From assembly GCA_905221605.1 (NCBI GenBank), contig CAJNDS010002226.1, positions 227,001 through 291,000 on the forward strand: a stretch of 64,000 nucleotides of DNA, read 5' to 3'. Source of the DNA: Symbiodinium natans (lineage: Eukaryota > Sar > Dinophyceae > Suessiales > Symbiodiniaceae). The notes below the pieces were generated by a model. It searched no databases. It had not been told where the DNA came from and saw nothing but the letters and a program-made list of their open reading frames with translations. The position numbers were made by a program, and so were the translations under genes. The number at the start of each line of letters is the position of its first letter. Position 1 is the stretch's first letter. Shown here piece by piece: positions 1 through 10,179 of the stretch.

Positions 1-590
1 TGGGCCAGTTACCAAAAAGACATCCCACAATTCTGAACCAACACCAAACCCCGAAAATTCAACATAGCTGAAAGGGAGATGTGTTTCGTGGTCTTGCAAG
101 AAGTCTGGTGTAGGGCCAGGGTCGAGGTTGGGGGGCGTGGCGCTGACCAGACCTGCATGGACCGAAATCTGGCGACGGGACCCGCAATTCAGTTCCAAGA
201 ATCGTCTACCCCGGCGCTTCCCAAAAGCGCGCTTTGCAAAGGGCTTTGAGGGGTTTTGAGGCTCGAGGCGGGGAAACAAGGGGGGGAGGGGAGGGGAGGT
301 TTACAGCCGAGACCCTCGCCCTAACCAGCTTCCTTTCGAGACTTTACAACACCATCTCGAATTGTCCTCAGGATCTTAAATTCCAAAAGCACTAAACAGC
401 GAATTTAGAGTCGAAGTCAAGCTCCATGATCTTGGAATGCGGGCCTACCCCATACTCACCCTCAACCCTAAACGAAAAAACTCGGAAACTGGCACAGCCC
501 AGGGCCCGTTATCGTGAACTCTTCTAAGCGATGTTACGCGAGCTCAGCGTGCAGGAATTTGGGCTGAAGGTTTAGAGCTCAAGGGTCAGA
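1..590. other. Unique sequence, no gene seen
   Basis: Mixed-composition single-copy sequence containing a short G-run (about 280-300). There is no coherent long frame, no element with recognisable inverted ends and no telomere-type tract. Nothing here supports a gene. Confidence 0.5.
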
Positions 591-608
591 TTAAGATGTT
601 GGCTTTAG

Positions 609-641
609 GGTGAGTGAGTGAGTGAGTGAGTGAGTGAGTGG
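609..641 (+). repeat. (GAGT)n microsatellite
   Basis: About eight perfect GAGT units follow a lone TTTAGGG-like heptamer. On the other strand the unit reads ACTC and yields a spurious LTHS-repeat peptide. Confidence 0.9.
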
Positions 642-1202
642 ACGGCCTGGGGTGCACTCCGGCCAACGGAAACGTTCCCTCCCGCCATCTCTTCCCCCCT
701 CCGCTTGCGTCATTGGAGAGATCCGGCAAGAGTTTGACGCTCCGAGCCCCTCAATCCGAGCTGGGAAAAACGCCACCCGAACCTCCATGGGCCCGCCCCC
801 CCAAGCCGGGCGGCTTGGGTTGGATTTGGGCACTTAGGCAAGACAGCCCACTTCACAGGAACAGAAACTCTTCCCCTTGCGATCCCTCACAAAGGTACTA
901 AGCTGGGGGCATTGGCTCGGAGACAGGGCTGGGGCGCGGGGTGGTCGTACCAAACACGCACACACGCACCGGCAGCAAGACTAAGGGAAAAAGCAAGTTC
1001 AGCTAATCCCCTTTTGGCTGCACAAACTCCCACAGTATCCCCTTGGCATGCGGGGCAATGCCTGCACTCAAGGCACCGCCCCCGACCAGAAGGGGGTGTT
1101 GGCTTTAGGGTTACAGACTATACGGCCCACATGCCCCTCAAAATGACTTGCGTCCGGGCCTCAATCACCTTTCCCTGGACCTCAGAGAGGTCATCGCCCC
1201 AC

Positions 1203-1252
1203 ACGGTTTAGGGTTGAGGGTTGAGGGTTTAGGGTTTAGGGTTTAGGGTTTG
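1203..1252 (+). repeat. Interstitial telomere-type tract, G-strand
   Basis: TTTAGGG units mixed with two TTGAGGG units. It is the first clear heptamer tract in the window. Confidence 0.9.
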
Positions 1253-1398
1253 GAGGGATTCGGGATTCTTGAGAGGGTTCACGGGTAGGTGGGGGGGGGC
1301 AAAAGTTCTGCCAGGACAAACTCAGGCCCATGATGACGACCACAACATCGGAACCCGATTCCGGTCATTAGACTGTGGGGCTACCCATCTGTATAGAT

Positions 1399-1475
1399 GC
1401 CTAAACCCTAAACCCTAAACCCGAAACCCGAAACCCGAAACCCTAAACCCTAAACCTAAACCCGAAACCCTCAAG
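1399..1475 (-). repeat. Interstitial telomere-type tract, C-strand, degenerate
   Basis: CCCTAAA units mixed with CCCGAAA units. Together with the G-strand tract upstream it encloses about 150 bp of unique sequence in inverted orientation. Confidence 0.85.
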
Positions 1476-1584
1476 GACCATCCCTTCGAGGTATAAGCTA
1501 CAAGGGCCCTGCGGGTTGAGAGCTTACAGCGCACCAAGGCTCCCAGAGGTCTCAAGGTCTAACAGAATAAGCCTGGCCCTTGCG

Positions 1585-1641
1585 GGGTTTAGGGGTTTAG
1601 GAGTTTCGGGTTTAGGGTTTAGGGTTTAGGGTTTAGGGTTT
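1585..1641 (+). repeat. Interstitial telomere-type tract, G-strand
   Basis: TTTAGGG units with substitutions at the edges. A poly-G run (about 1699-1712) follows in the unique sequence. Confidence 0.9.
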
Positions 1642-1929
1642 TGGGTAACCCTAAAGCCTTCCAGACACCCTACATGCCGTCTGGCATCCTAGATGGAAGG
1701 GGGGGGGGGGGGGCTTCCTCAATTCGTCCTTCTGGGCCTTCCTCCTACAGTCGGAGCCTTCAAGCTACGTTACCTCAAAAAAGGGTTTGGGGTGTAGGGT
1801 TTAGGGCTCAGGGCCTTTGTAGAGTTTAGGTACCATCATGCAGAGAACTGATATTCCAGCAGCCAGAGTGCAGCTGTCCGACTTACCCTTAAGGTGCGCG
1901 GATTGAAAATCAAGAGGTCTCTGACTTGA

Positions 1930-2088
1930 GGGTTTGGGGGGTTTAGGGGGTTTAGGGGGTTCAGGGGGGTTTAGGGGGTTTGGGCGGTTTAGGGGGTTTA
2001 GGGTGTTTTGGGTGTTTTTGGGGTTTAGGGGATTTAGGGTGTTTTGGGGGATTTGGGGGTTTGGGGGGTCTAGGGGGTTTGGGCATGC
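1930..2088 (+). repeat. G-rich variant telomere-type tract
   Basis: An imperfect array of GTTTAGGGG-like units in which extra G residues and TTTTGGG units are common. The long frames here (Gly/Phe-rich on plus, Pro/Lys-rich on minus) are by-products of the repeat and not genes. Confidence 0.8.
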
Positions 2089-2565
2089 TAGCCTGCTGAA
2101 CCGGTGGTCGTCGGACGTGCAAAGCTGTCATGGCTTCGCCCCATCCATTCACATTCAACAAAGTCGCCCCATGCTTCCATGCAGTGACCTGAACCATTTG
2201 CATGTGAGGCTGCTTCATGCATGGTTCACCAGCTTCATGAAACCTGAAACCTTGCAAACCCTCGACCCTGAAACTCTCAACTCTCAACCAGGGCCGAAAT
2301 TTTCCCCATGCGCCTCTAAGGGAACTTTCGCGTAAGCATACCCTTGAAATAGAAGCCCAAAATGGCCTTAAGCCCTTTTCTGCAGGTGCAGCCAAAGCGC
2401 GCCCTTGGGCACCGTGATGGTGAGGAAGCCTTCTCCAGGTATGCACAAAGGCATTTTGGGGTTTAGGGTTGGGCTTATGGTGTTTCAGGGGGCTTGTGGG
2501 TCTTTTGGGGGGTATGGTGGTGGTCCAGGGAATTCGATCTGTAAAGCTGTTGTGGGAATTTGGTT

Positions 2566-2700
2566 GCCCTAAACCCTAAACCCTAAACCCTAAACCCTAA
2601 ACCCTAAACCCTAAACCCTCAACCCTCAACCCTAAACCCAAACCCCAAACCCCAAACCCCAAACCCTAAACCCCAAACCCTAACCCCTAAACCCCAACCC
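2566..2700 (-). repeat. Interstitial telomere-type tract, C-strand
   Basis: CCCTAAA units followed by CCCCAAA-rich units. Read on the minus strand it lies directly downstream of the exon-like island at 2700-2791. Confidence 0.9.
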
Positions 2701-2791
2701 TGGACCGCGCCTCCGTTGGGCCCGGCGAAGCCGAAGGTACGGTCCACTGAGGAGTCGGAGGTGAACTTTGCCTTCAGGACCCAGTGCATGC
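2700..2791 (-). CDS. Candidate internal exon, unknown protein
   Basis: The minus-strand frame starts just after a CCCGAG acceptor-like AG and reads GMHWVLKAKFTSDSS, then VDRTFGFAGPNGGAVQ, ending at CCAG next to GG and a GT in the neighbouring repeat. The composition (mixed charged and hydrophobic residues, no repeat signature) looks like real protein. The island has telomere-type repeats on both sides (C-strand upstream and G-strand downstream in the sense direction). I do not recognise a family. It could belong with the exon at 4958-5029 on the same strand, but that is inference. Confidence 0.4.
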
Positions 2792-2811
2792 CTCGGGCAG
2801 GGTTCAGTGTT

Positions 2812-2975
2812 TGGGGTTTAGGGTTTAGGGTTTAGGGTGCGGGGCGTAGGGTTTTAGGGTTTTAGGGTTTTAGGGCTTTAGGGTTTTAGGGTTTTGGGGT
2901 TTTAGGGGTTTTAGGGTTTTAGGGTTTTGGGGTTTTAGGGGTTTTAGGGGTTTTAGGGTTTTAGGGCTCGGGGTG
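2812..2975 (+). repeat. Telomere-type tract dominated by octamer TTTTAGGG
   Basis: It begins with TTTAGGG heptamers and then switches to TTTTAGGG/TTTTGGGG octamers. The octamer block appears as a uniform run, suggesting local amplification of a variant. Confidence 0.85.
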
Positions 2976-3133
2976 CAGGGTTTAACCGTTCAACCCTATA
3001 GCCCGAAGTGTTTCGGGTTTAGGGTTTAGGGTTTAGGGTTCTAATGAAAATGGCCAAGAATGTCCACGGGAACCTAAACCCTCAACCCACATCCAAGCTA
3101 CTGGGTTTCGAGGGCTTTTGAGCTTGCCGTCAG

Positions 3134-3197
3134 CAAACCCTAAACCCTAAACCCTAAACCCTAAACCCTAAACCCTAAACCCTAAACCCTAAACCCC
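3134..3197 (-). repeat. Interstitial telomere-type tract, C-strand
   Basis: About nine near-perfect CCCTAAA units with sharp edges. Confidence 0.95.
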
Positions 3198-3477
3198 AGG
3201 GGTTCGTGCGTTCACCGTGGGGTGGCTTGAAAGGTAGCTGCCCATCCTATCCGTGCGTCTAGGCTAACCCTAAGTCCAAACTTCCCCGCTGTGCAGACCG
3301 CTGAGCCGTGGGCCAATCTTCCACTCCTCGCCAAGGGTTGTTTGCTGTTAGTTCCATGTTGTTGTGTGCGAGGTCGTCTGAACCCCTTCACCCCATAACC
3401 CCCAAACACTGCAAGCTAGGCAAGTAGACAGACTACTTGGCGGGCAACTCGCAGCAACTGCTTCAAAAACCTCTGTG

Positions 3478-3535
3478 ATATATATATATATATACATGTA
3501 TATGTAATGTATATATATATATATATATATATATG
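3478..3535. repeat. (TA)n microsatellite pair
   Basis: Two TA runs separated by ACATGTATATGTAATG, followed by a C-run. The same TA + C/G-run arrangement, including an ATGATCCACACAT motif, recurs near 4225-4315 in the opposite orientation, so the two may be copies of one larger repeat. Confidence 0.85.
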
Positions 3536-4020
3536 GTCAGCCCCCCCCCCATGATCCACACATATGGTTTTCCTGTCTTCGTCTTTGTCTGATTTTCTGT
3601 TTTTTCACCGGAAAAATGCAGTAAAAACTGCACTGGAATACAAAAATCTCTATTATATTATCCTCTATAAAAACACTAGTGTTTTTTTATGTGCATGTTG
3701 CTTCTGAAACTTGTGTTTTGCGGCTCTATAAAATTTTAGAAGGGTAGCCATTTAGAAGCTTAAGGCTTTTCAGGGGTTTAGGTTTTAGGGGTTTGTAAAA
3801 ATTTAGATGATCTGTGGAAGGCACCGGGGCTTCCCCAGACCATTTGCAATTTTAAAAAATTTAAGGTCTTTAAAAGGCTTTTACGGCTTTTCACCTTCAT
3901 TTTCCTAAGAATGCTTAAACAGAAGCATAAAGATTTTTATAAGATTTTAAGGATTTTTAATGTTTAGGTGGGTCTGGGGAAGCCCCAGTGCCTTCCCCAG
4001 ATCATGTAAACTTGCAAAAA
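3536..4020. other. AT-rich unique sequence, no gene seen
   Basis: Markedly more AT-rich than its surroundings. The segments around 3800-3850 and 3960-4010 share an inverted phrase (TCTGGGGAAG on one strand, GGCTTCCCCAGA on the other), so this may be a degraded palindromic element about 200 bp long. No coherent frame was found. Confidence 0.4.
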
Positions 4021-4099
4021 CCCTCAAACCCCTTAACCCTAAAATCCAACCCCGAAACCCTTAGCTCTAAACCCTAAACACTCAGCACCAGACCCAAAA

Positions 4100-4190
4100 C
4101 ACTCCAGATTTTTTCTGGAAATCTGGAGTCTGGAGTCCGGGGCCCGGGTACTCCAGATTTTTCTGGAAATCTGGAGTCTGGAGTCCCCCC
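4100..4190. repeat. Short tandem duplication (about 50 bp unit)
   Basis: The phrase CTCCAGATTTTTCTGGAAATC followed by TGGAGTCTGGAGTC occurs twice in tandem. Each unit is itself a small hairpin. Confidence 0.75.
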
Positions 4191-4247
4191 CCCTCCCAAA
4201 ACCCCCTTCCCGAGGCCAAATGTGTGGATCATGGGGGGGGGGGGCGA

Positions 4248-4248
<1 letters not shown>

Positions 4249-4285
<37 letters not shown>

Positions 4286-4316
4286 GATATATACGATATA
4301 TATATATATATATACA
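4249..4316. repeat. (TA)n microsatellite
   Basis: Long TA run with two CGATATATA interruptions, next to a G-run. The tyrosine/isoleucine repeat frames across it are artefacts. Confidence 0.9.
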
Positions 4317-4689
4317 TGTACCACCCAATATCTATAAGGAGCCAGATATACCGTCACCGACAGCAACAAAATCTACCTCATTGAGCTATAAGGCTTAAAT
4401 TGCGCAATCTGAGCATGCAGCCGTAGACGCGCAACACCCTGCAGGCCCCGAAGCCCAGTTACGGGGCCCGGGTGTCTACAGCTTAGGGCCTTAGGTCTTA
4501 GTTCTGACGAATTTAGGGTTCAAGCTCAGGACTCAGGGTGCGAGGTCCCTGGACGGAAGTACCATCGCCACCCTCCCTCCCTCCCCCCCCCCCGCCCTCC
4601 ACCCTCAAGCTTCAAATCCTAGCGATCCGTAGGCCCAAGCCCTCAATCAACAAGTGCTCAGAAACCACGGGTTTAGGAGAGCTTTCTGC

Positions 4690-4799
4690 TGGGATGTTCC
4701 CCCTTATTCTAACAATCCTGTGTGGGGATTATAATAGGGGGGGGGGGGGGTACTACTAATCCCTGTTTAGCACTGCTGGTATAAGGGGGAACATCCCAA
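4690..4799. mobile_element. Palindromic MITE-like element, family A copy 1
   Basis: It opens with TGGGATGTTCCCCCTTAT and closes with ATAAGGGGGAACATCCCA, an 18-bp inverted terminal repeat with no mismatch that I can see. The centre contains a G-run. AGCTTT occurs just outside both ends (GAGCTTTC and AAGCTTTT), a possible target duplication. Two further copies occur at 39113-39216 and 57843-57944. There is no coding capacity, so movement would depend on a transposase elsewhere. Confidence 0.85.
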
Positions 4800-4822
4800 G
4801 CTTTTCTTGTTTAAGGATTACA

Positions 4823-4954
4823 CCCTAAACCCTAAACCCTAAACCCTAAACCCTAAACCCTAAACCCTAAACCCTAAACCCTAAACCCTAAACCCTAAAC
4901 CCTAAACCCTAAACCCTAAACCCTAAACCCTAAACCCTAAACCCTAACCCTAGG
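4823..4954 (-). repeat. Interstitial telomere-type tract, C-strand (about 19 units)
   Basis: Nearly perfect CCCTAAA units. Together with the G-strand tract from 5036 it brackets the 72-bp exon-like island at 4958-5029. Confidence 0.95.
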
Positions 4955-4957
4955 CAC

Positions 4958-5029
4958 CTTGTCATCCTTCATCGCTGCGCGAAGCTTCTCGGTGTCCCAG
5001 ATGCCGTCCAGGGGGTTCAGGCCGTGATC
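4958..5029 (-). CDS. Candidate 72-bp internal exon between two telomere arrays
   Basis: On the minus strand, an AG (CCCAGCCAG) precedes 24 open codons reading DHGLNPLDGIWDTEKL, then RAAMKDDK, followed directly by GTGCCT. Acceptor, donor, exact codon multiple and protein-like composition agree. In the sense direction CCCTAAA repeats end just upstream and TTTAGGG repeats start just downstream, so both flanking introns would consist largely of telomere-type repeat. The family is not recognised. Confidence 0.5.
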
Positions 5030-5035
5030 CTGGCT

Positions 5036-5190
5036 GGGTTTAGGGTTTAGGGTTTAGGGTTTAGGGTTTCGGGTTTAGGGTTTAGGGTTTAGGGTTTAGG
5101 GTTTAGGGGTTTACCAGGTAGGGGTTTAGGGGGTTAGGGGTTTAGGGGTTTAGGGGTTTAGGGGTTCAGGGGTTTCGGGGTTTAGGGGTT
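5036..5190 (+). repeat. Interstitial telomere-type tract, G-strand
   Basis: TTTAGGG units passing into GGGGTTTA/GGGGTTCA units that are eight bases long. Confidence 0.9.
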
Positions 5191-5194
5191 TACT

Positions 5195-5430
5195 ACTTCT
5201 AATATACCATCTAAATCACCAGTTTGTACCCGTCTAAATTCATCTTGTTGTACTTTGATTGATGATAGAATTATACACATTTTAGCCATGGTGTAGTAGA
5301 TGGTATGCTATTTGGTTCTGGTTAAAATTCAAACTCAGATTTTGGTGGTATATATGATCTTGCACTTGATTGTCGAATTACTGGTATTTCTTCTTCACTT
5401 ATGTTGGATATTATATCAACGATATGTACA
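5195..5430. other. AT-rich island with protein-like frames, origin unknown
   Basis: Base composition drops sharply to AT-rich between two G-rich repeat tracts. On the minus strand a 35-codon frame reads IISNISEEEIPVIRQSS and on to a TAA; a second frame from ATG reads MAKMCIILSSIKVQQDEF, then RRVQTGDLDGILEVVN. On the plus strand a frame with one internal TAA reads HGVVDGMLFGSG, then DLALDCRITGISSSLMLD. Such coherent frames on both strands are unusual in AT-rich DNA. An inserted organelle, symbiont or viral fragment is possible, but I recognise no family. Confidence 0.35.
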
Positions 5431-6090
5431 GGGGTTTAGGGGCTTAGGGTTTAGGAGTGGTTTCGGGCCTGGGGACTTTCTACGCCTCTTAGGGAGTTGT
5501 TGGGGTGCGATGTTGGGGGTAATTCTCGGGTACAAGGTAAATATGCACCTAAGGGGGTTAGGGGCGCAGAAAACCCTGCGACCCTAAGCCCCCATAACAG
5601 TTTGCTGACAGACTTTTGGAGAGGGGAATGTGGTGGCAGCCCTGAATGTGCTCTGGTGTGGTGTCTTGCAGTTCCTCACCCTGAACCCGAACCCTACACT
5701 CGAATCCAAAAAGGCTTAGGGTTGAAATAGGGTTTTGGGCACAGGGCCACAAAAGCCTGCAGAAGGAAGGCTTTAGGGGCCCCATGTTATTGCATGTACC
5801 TGAGCCTAGCCCCTAAAACCCTTGTATTATAGTTGTGCCTCAAACAAGAGTTCACAGAGATCGGACAGTCCACTTGCCAGCCAGCAACAACAATCAAAAA
5901 CACCTAAGCCCCAAAAACCCTCAACCCTAATTATAACCCCATGGCCCCAGCGCCTTAAACCCCCTGAACCCGCGGATAAGCCCCCACACCCCATGCCCTG
6001 ATTCATGATTTGATTCTGCGTGGTGCGTGGTCCTTGGCGATGAGGTAAGTCTTATCCAGAGACTTCCTGGCAGCTGCCGGCTGGTTTTTG
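5431..6090. other. Unique sequence with scattered single telomere heptamers
   Basis: Contains isolated GGTTTAGGG-like words and two overlapping short frames (5300-5587 and 5497-5730) that I do not regard as genes because their compositions track the repeats. No element ends were identified. Confidence 0.4.
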
Positions 6091-6103
6091 GGGGTTTAAA
6101 ACA

Positions 6104-6209
6104 TTAGGGTAGTTCTCTCAATGAGGGTCGCTTTTAGGGTCCTCACTATAAGGGTGCCGCCTTGTATTGGCGACCCACAAGGGACCCAAACTTGAAGAAC
6201 TACCCATTA
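6104..6209. mobile_element. Palindromic MITE-like element, single copy
   Basis: The ends TAGGGTAGTTCTC and GAACTACCCATTA are partly complementary, and the interior also contains short inverted words (AGGGTCGC / GCGACCC). Length is about 105 bp. No second copy was noticed. Confidence 0.5.
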
Positions 6210-6723
6210 AGGGCTTTTGGGGGTTCAGGGTTGAGAGGTTTAGGTCTAAGGGTTAGCGTGAGGGGTCTTGTGGTTTGGGGGTTGAGGGTGAATCTTTGAA
6301 GCTAAACCCCTGCTCACACATGCGATGAGAGTGTCCTTCAGAGCTCTGACTGTTGCTTGTCACGCCAATCCCTCAATAAACCTCAGAGTCATGAACGGTA
6401 CACTCTGCAAACAAATTGCCTGCCTCGATTAAACAAGTCTTCCTTTTGCGGCCCTGATCCTACCACCACTGGTACACATTCAAAACGCTTTTGCCTAAAA
6501 TGAGATTACAGCTTGAGAGTTTAACAAAACACAGAGGTGTCAAACTAAATCGGCTGCAAATTAAATTCTCGGCCGTTCTTTCAACCATTTGGGTTTGTAG
6601 GGCTTAGGGTTAGGACTTGCGCTACCCACGCAGGTCTAGATGGGGTTTATGGGTTCTGAGCTTTGGGTTTGCGACGCCTCAAGGCCTCTCAAACCCCGAA
6701 CGCTTATAACCCTCCAAACCACT

Positions 6724-6835
6724 ACTTGGAGGTTCATGGGTAGTTCTAAGCAGGGTTATAACTAGGGTAGCTATACTCATAACCTTACTTAAAATACTTA
6801 CGACCCTACTTATAACTACCCATGAACCTCCAAGT
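6724..6835. mobile_element. Perfect-TIR palindromic element (112 bp)
   Basis: The first 22 bp, starting ACTTGGAGGTTCATGG, are exactly the reverse complement of the last 22 bp, ending CCATGAACCTCCAAGT. The interior alternates short TTATAACTAGGG/CCTACTTATAA words. The exact symmetry suggests a recent insertion or strong conservation of the ends. A fragment of the end (GGTTCATGGGTAG) also occurs near 37061. Confidence 0.85.
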
Positions 6836-7655
6836 AAACCCCACAACGCTAAACCCGCAGCGACCGAACTGCAGGCGAGGCACGGGTAACGGTTCTCGAG
6901 GCCGTTTGGGCAGGGGTTCTCCTCCGTGAGCTTTGCCCTGAGTGTGAGTGTGTGTGTGTGTGTGTCGTCTGAAGGAGGGACCCTGACAAGGGACTTTAGG
7001 GGCTCTTTTGGGGTTCTCTAGGGGCTACTTATGTATGTAGGGACTCTATAAGGTACATATGTAGCGGGCATATAGGGGAACAAGATTCAGGGTCCCTTCT
7101 AGGGGTGTCTCCTCTCAAGCTTCCCTGGCCGCCAAGGCCTAAATGCTTCAAACGGCGTTCTGAACAGCAACTTGCGGTGCAATCTTTGCCAGAATCACCC
7201 ATACCTTTCTTAGTGAAGTACGTGAATCCCTTCTTGAAAGTACATTTGGGGGTGTGAGTAGGGGTTTGGGTAAGCCTAGCAGCTTTATAACATGGCGACA
7301 CAAGGCTCCCTGACTATGGCACGCTCCCCATGTGTAACGCGTTTGTTCAAGCCCCAACGGCAACCTGAACCAGAAACTAACCTTCGCGGAGCCCCATCAC
7401 GCCCCCCCAGAAAGACGATAGCCGTCGTTAACCATATAGGGGTCCATTTGAGGGTGACAAGAGTGTCACCCCAATGTCTCAAGGGACTTCTTTAAAGTTG
7501 GACGTGTAAGGTTCTAAGGGTTTGGGGTTTGTTGAGGGTTCAGGGTTTACGTTCTAGGGTTTAGGGATGCGGGTTTAGGGCCAGATCTCCCGTAAAGGAA
7601 CAGAGGGGCAATGTCAGGAGTAGGAGCTTTGATGCCTCGAACGTCGGCCTTAGGG
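6836..7655. other. Unique sequence, no convincing gene
   Basis: Contains a TG microsatellite (about 6943-6968). Both strands are open over 7290-7500, which is common in this GC-rich DNA. No splice-consistent exon or family resemblance was found. Confidence 0.35.
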
Positions 7656-7660
7656 TAGCT

Positions 7661-7779
7661 ACGTGGTCCCTTAGTATGGGCCCTTTAAAAGGGGACCCCT
7701 TACATACCCCTTGAAATACCCTATACCAATTAAGGGCCCATGCATCAGAAGCCTTTTAAGGGAGGTAAGGGACCACATT
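7661..7779. mobile_element. Palindromic MITE-like element
   Basis: The ends ACGTGGTCCCTTA and TAAGGGACCACAT form an inverted pair, and inside them GGGCCCTTTAAAAGGG and AATTAAGGGCCC form a second pair. Total about 119 bp. Confidence 0.65.
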
Positions 7780-8518
7780 CAGGGCCCATGAAACGACCCC
7801 GAAGAGTCGGTTTCCCTCCCTGACGCTGAGGCCCCGACTTCCCTGTGACCTGCCACAGATCACCCGGCGGTTCGCGTTGAGCTTTTGTGTTTTTGCTTTG
7901 TGGCCTTCTTGCACTTGTGTTGATTTGGTTTAGGGTTTAGGGTTGGGGTTCGCCTTCGTTTTTTTTTCTTAGTTTGGGGGCGAGGGGGAGGTTTAGGGTT
8001 CATATTTATAGGTTTAGGCTTTGGCATTCATATCTTCTCATCGCGAAGAGCGCCAAGCACTTGCAGTGTCGGGTTCGGGGGCAAAGCTGTAGACTAAGAC
8101 GGTCCTGGCTGACGTGGCCCTAAACGGATCACGGCAACAGAACTACAAGTCAGTTGCCTGGGTGGCTTATGCACTTTGGGTTGAAGGTAACGGTGGCTGT
8201 TGGGTGGGTGCAAAGCGACCGAATTCATACCCGCAACTTTAAACTCTGAAGCCTGTGTACAGGAACTTTGGTAATGCAGGCCGCGCAGACCAGACCCTAA
8301 GCTTCTAAGGGCGACGCGAAGACAGACGTGCAGACATGGGGGTTTCCGAAACTAGGGGTACCTTATTAGGGGTCCTGATTATAAAAAGGGGTGTCTATTA
8401 AGGGTCCCTTATTTTACATGGGATTCTGGGACATGTAAGACCTGAAAGGAAAAACCCAAAATGGCGGGTCAGGCCAAGATCTTCGCAACCCTCAGCCTAC
8501 ATGGTCACTTCTCTAACT

Positions 8519-8600
8519 TGTGGTCCCCTTTTTGGTGTTACTATCCTAAGGCGGCCCCTAGTATTTAGGGTACCCAAGAAGGGACCATAATGTTGAGAAC
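8519..8600. mobile_element. Short repeat element shared with 50988-51051
   Basis: The phrases GCGGCC.CT, TTTAGGGTACCC or TTTAGGGCACCC, GGGACCAT and TTGAGAACT occur in the same order at both sites, with GGTCC/GGACC at the ends. This is a two-copy dispersed element. Confidence 0.6.
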
Positions 8601-8625
8601 TGACGAAATAAAAAAAACCTATGCG

Positions 8626-8690
8626 GCCAAACCCTAAACCCTAAACCCTAAACCCTGAACCCTGAAACCTGAACCCTGAACCCGCAACCC
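8626..8690 (-). repeat. Interstitial telomere-type tract, C-strand
   Basis: CCCTAAA units passing into CCCTGAA units. Confidence 0.9.
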
Positions 8691-9043
8691 CTGCGGATGC
8701 TGTAGAAAAGGGCGCCTGCGCGCGAGAGCCGAAGCTCCTAGCAGCCTCCACCCTCAACCCAAGCTCTAACACACCCTGTTAAGGGTTTAGGGTTTAGGGT
8801 TTAGGGTTTAGGGTTTACTAAACCCTCGTCCTAAGCCCTGAAACCCAACCCGCAATAGCGGACATTTGGAGTTTCTGAGAGCCGAGCCTTTGCTGCATTG
8901 GCCTTGGGCTGGCTGGTAGGATTCAGGGTTCAGGGTTGAGGGTTCAGGGTTTAGGGTTAAGGGTTTAGGGTAACCAGAAAACCAAACCGCCATCCTTCCG
9001 AAAAATTCATCAGCTCAACTCCTAAACTGCATGAATCTTAACT

Positions 9044-9134
9044 CTTTAGGGTTTAGGGTTTAGGGTTTAGGGTTTAGGGTTTAGGGTTTAGGGTTTAGGG
9101 TTTAGGGTTTAGGGTTTAGGGTTTAGGGTGTAGG
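9044..9134 (+). repeat. Interstitial telomere-type tract, G-strand (about 12 units)
   Basis: Almost perfect TTTAGGG array with a sharp left edge. Confidence 0.95.
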
Positions 9135-9800
9135 GTACCTCCAGCTTCGGGTCTAGGGTCTAGAGCGTAGCGAACCGGCGAGAGCCAACCTATCCTTCTC
9201 AGCCAAGCGGCCAGGAGCGGCGTCAAAAACACCAAGCTTGCAAACTTCATCATGACCTCATGAAGAAAGCAGCCCACTCTTGTTGTCATGAAGATCAGTA
9301 CTACTTGCTTAAGAACCCTCAAAAAATCAAAAAAAAGCAATAACCCCCTATCATCATATGACCCTTAAGGAAATCATGGGCATACCATGTCTTGCCGCGT
9401 CGGAGTACACCACGTACACACACACACATTCTGGAAAACAGCCTCCATTCTGAGAAATCCGCCTCGTCAGCAGCCAAAGAAGAAGATCTCTAATTAACAT
9501 GTGGGACTCGCTGCTGGACGTCTGCCCTCTCTTTCATAGAGAATGCATTACAGGCCACAACGACAAGCCTTAAGCACTAAAACCCTGAAGCAGTAGAAAA
9601 CTAAACGCTCAACCGCTCAACCCTGTGTACCCTACACTTCTTCGGCGGTGGTAGCACCAAGATGAACATGGGGCTGCAAGAAAACGGCCTGACTCTCATG
9701 CAGCCATGCGTCGGAGATTGTGCTCTGCTTCCTGGAGCTCAGAATGTGATCTAGGGGCCTTAACAATTAGAACAGGGTTTTTGGGGGTGACTATCGTATA
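9135..9800. other. Unique sequence, no convincing gene
   Basis: A minus-strand frame at 9116-9340 begins MLFFDFLRVLKQVVLIFM and is hydrophobic, but it lacks splice-consistent edges and ends in repeat-derived residues. Near 9752-9790 is a partial match (GGGGCCTTAACAATTAGAAC, then a G-run) to the end of the larger element at 51794. Confidence 0.35.
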
Positions 9801-9801
9801 C

Positions 9802-9881
9802 TTACCCTAAACCCTAAACCCTAAACCCTAAACCCTAAACCCTAAACCCTAAACCCTAAACCCTAAACCCTAAACCCTAAA
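9802..9881 (-). repeat. Interstitial telomere-type tract, C-strand (about 11 units)
   Basis: Perfect CCCTAAA array. Confidence 0.95.
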
Positions 9882-10009
9882 TTAGAAAAAGGACCAGAAG
9901 GGGGAATACCAGCAGCAATTCTTCCGACTCCTGTATTAGGGACTCTACGGGCTGAGATCTCGGATGTGGGGGGTTTTAGGGGCTTCAGAACTCGAGCCAC
10001 AGCTGTGGA

Positions 10010-10064
10010 GGGTTTAGGGTTTAGGGTTTAGGGTTTAGGGTTTAGGGTTTAGGGTTTAGGGTTT
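10010..10064 (+). repeat. Interstitial telomere-type tract, G-strand
   Basis: About eight perfect TTTAGGG units. Confidence 0.95.
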
Positions 10065-10179
10065 AGAGACCTCCGACAACTTCCAGGGGGGGAACTCCCC
10101 AAGCCCCAATGCCAGCCCCCCAACACAGCCTGGAAAGCCCTGGTCTCCGAACTTCCGACCTTTCTCCGTGGACCGGCTC

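Noticed and set aside
1961-2446. 161-codon Pro/Lys-rich minus frame
   Set aside because: Its proline-rich half is the GTTTAGGGG variant array; the remaining part has no independent support.
3743-3767. Resemblance to the dinoflagellate spliced-leader sequence (GTAGCCATTT)
   Set aside because: Only ten bases match before the sequence diverges, which is compatible with chance in a window of this size.
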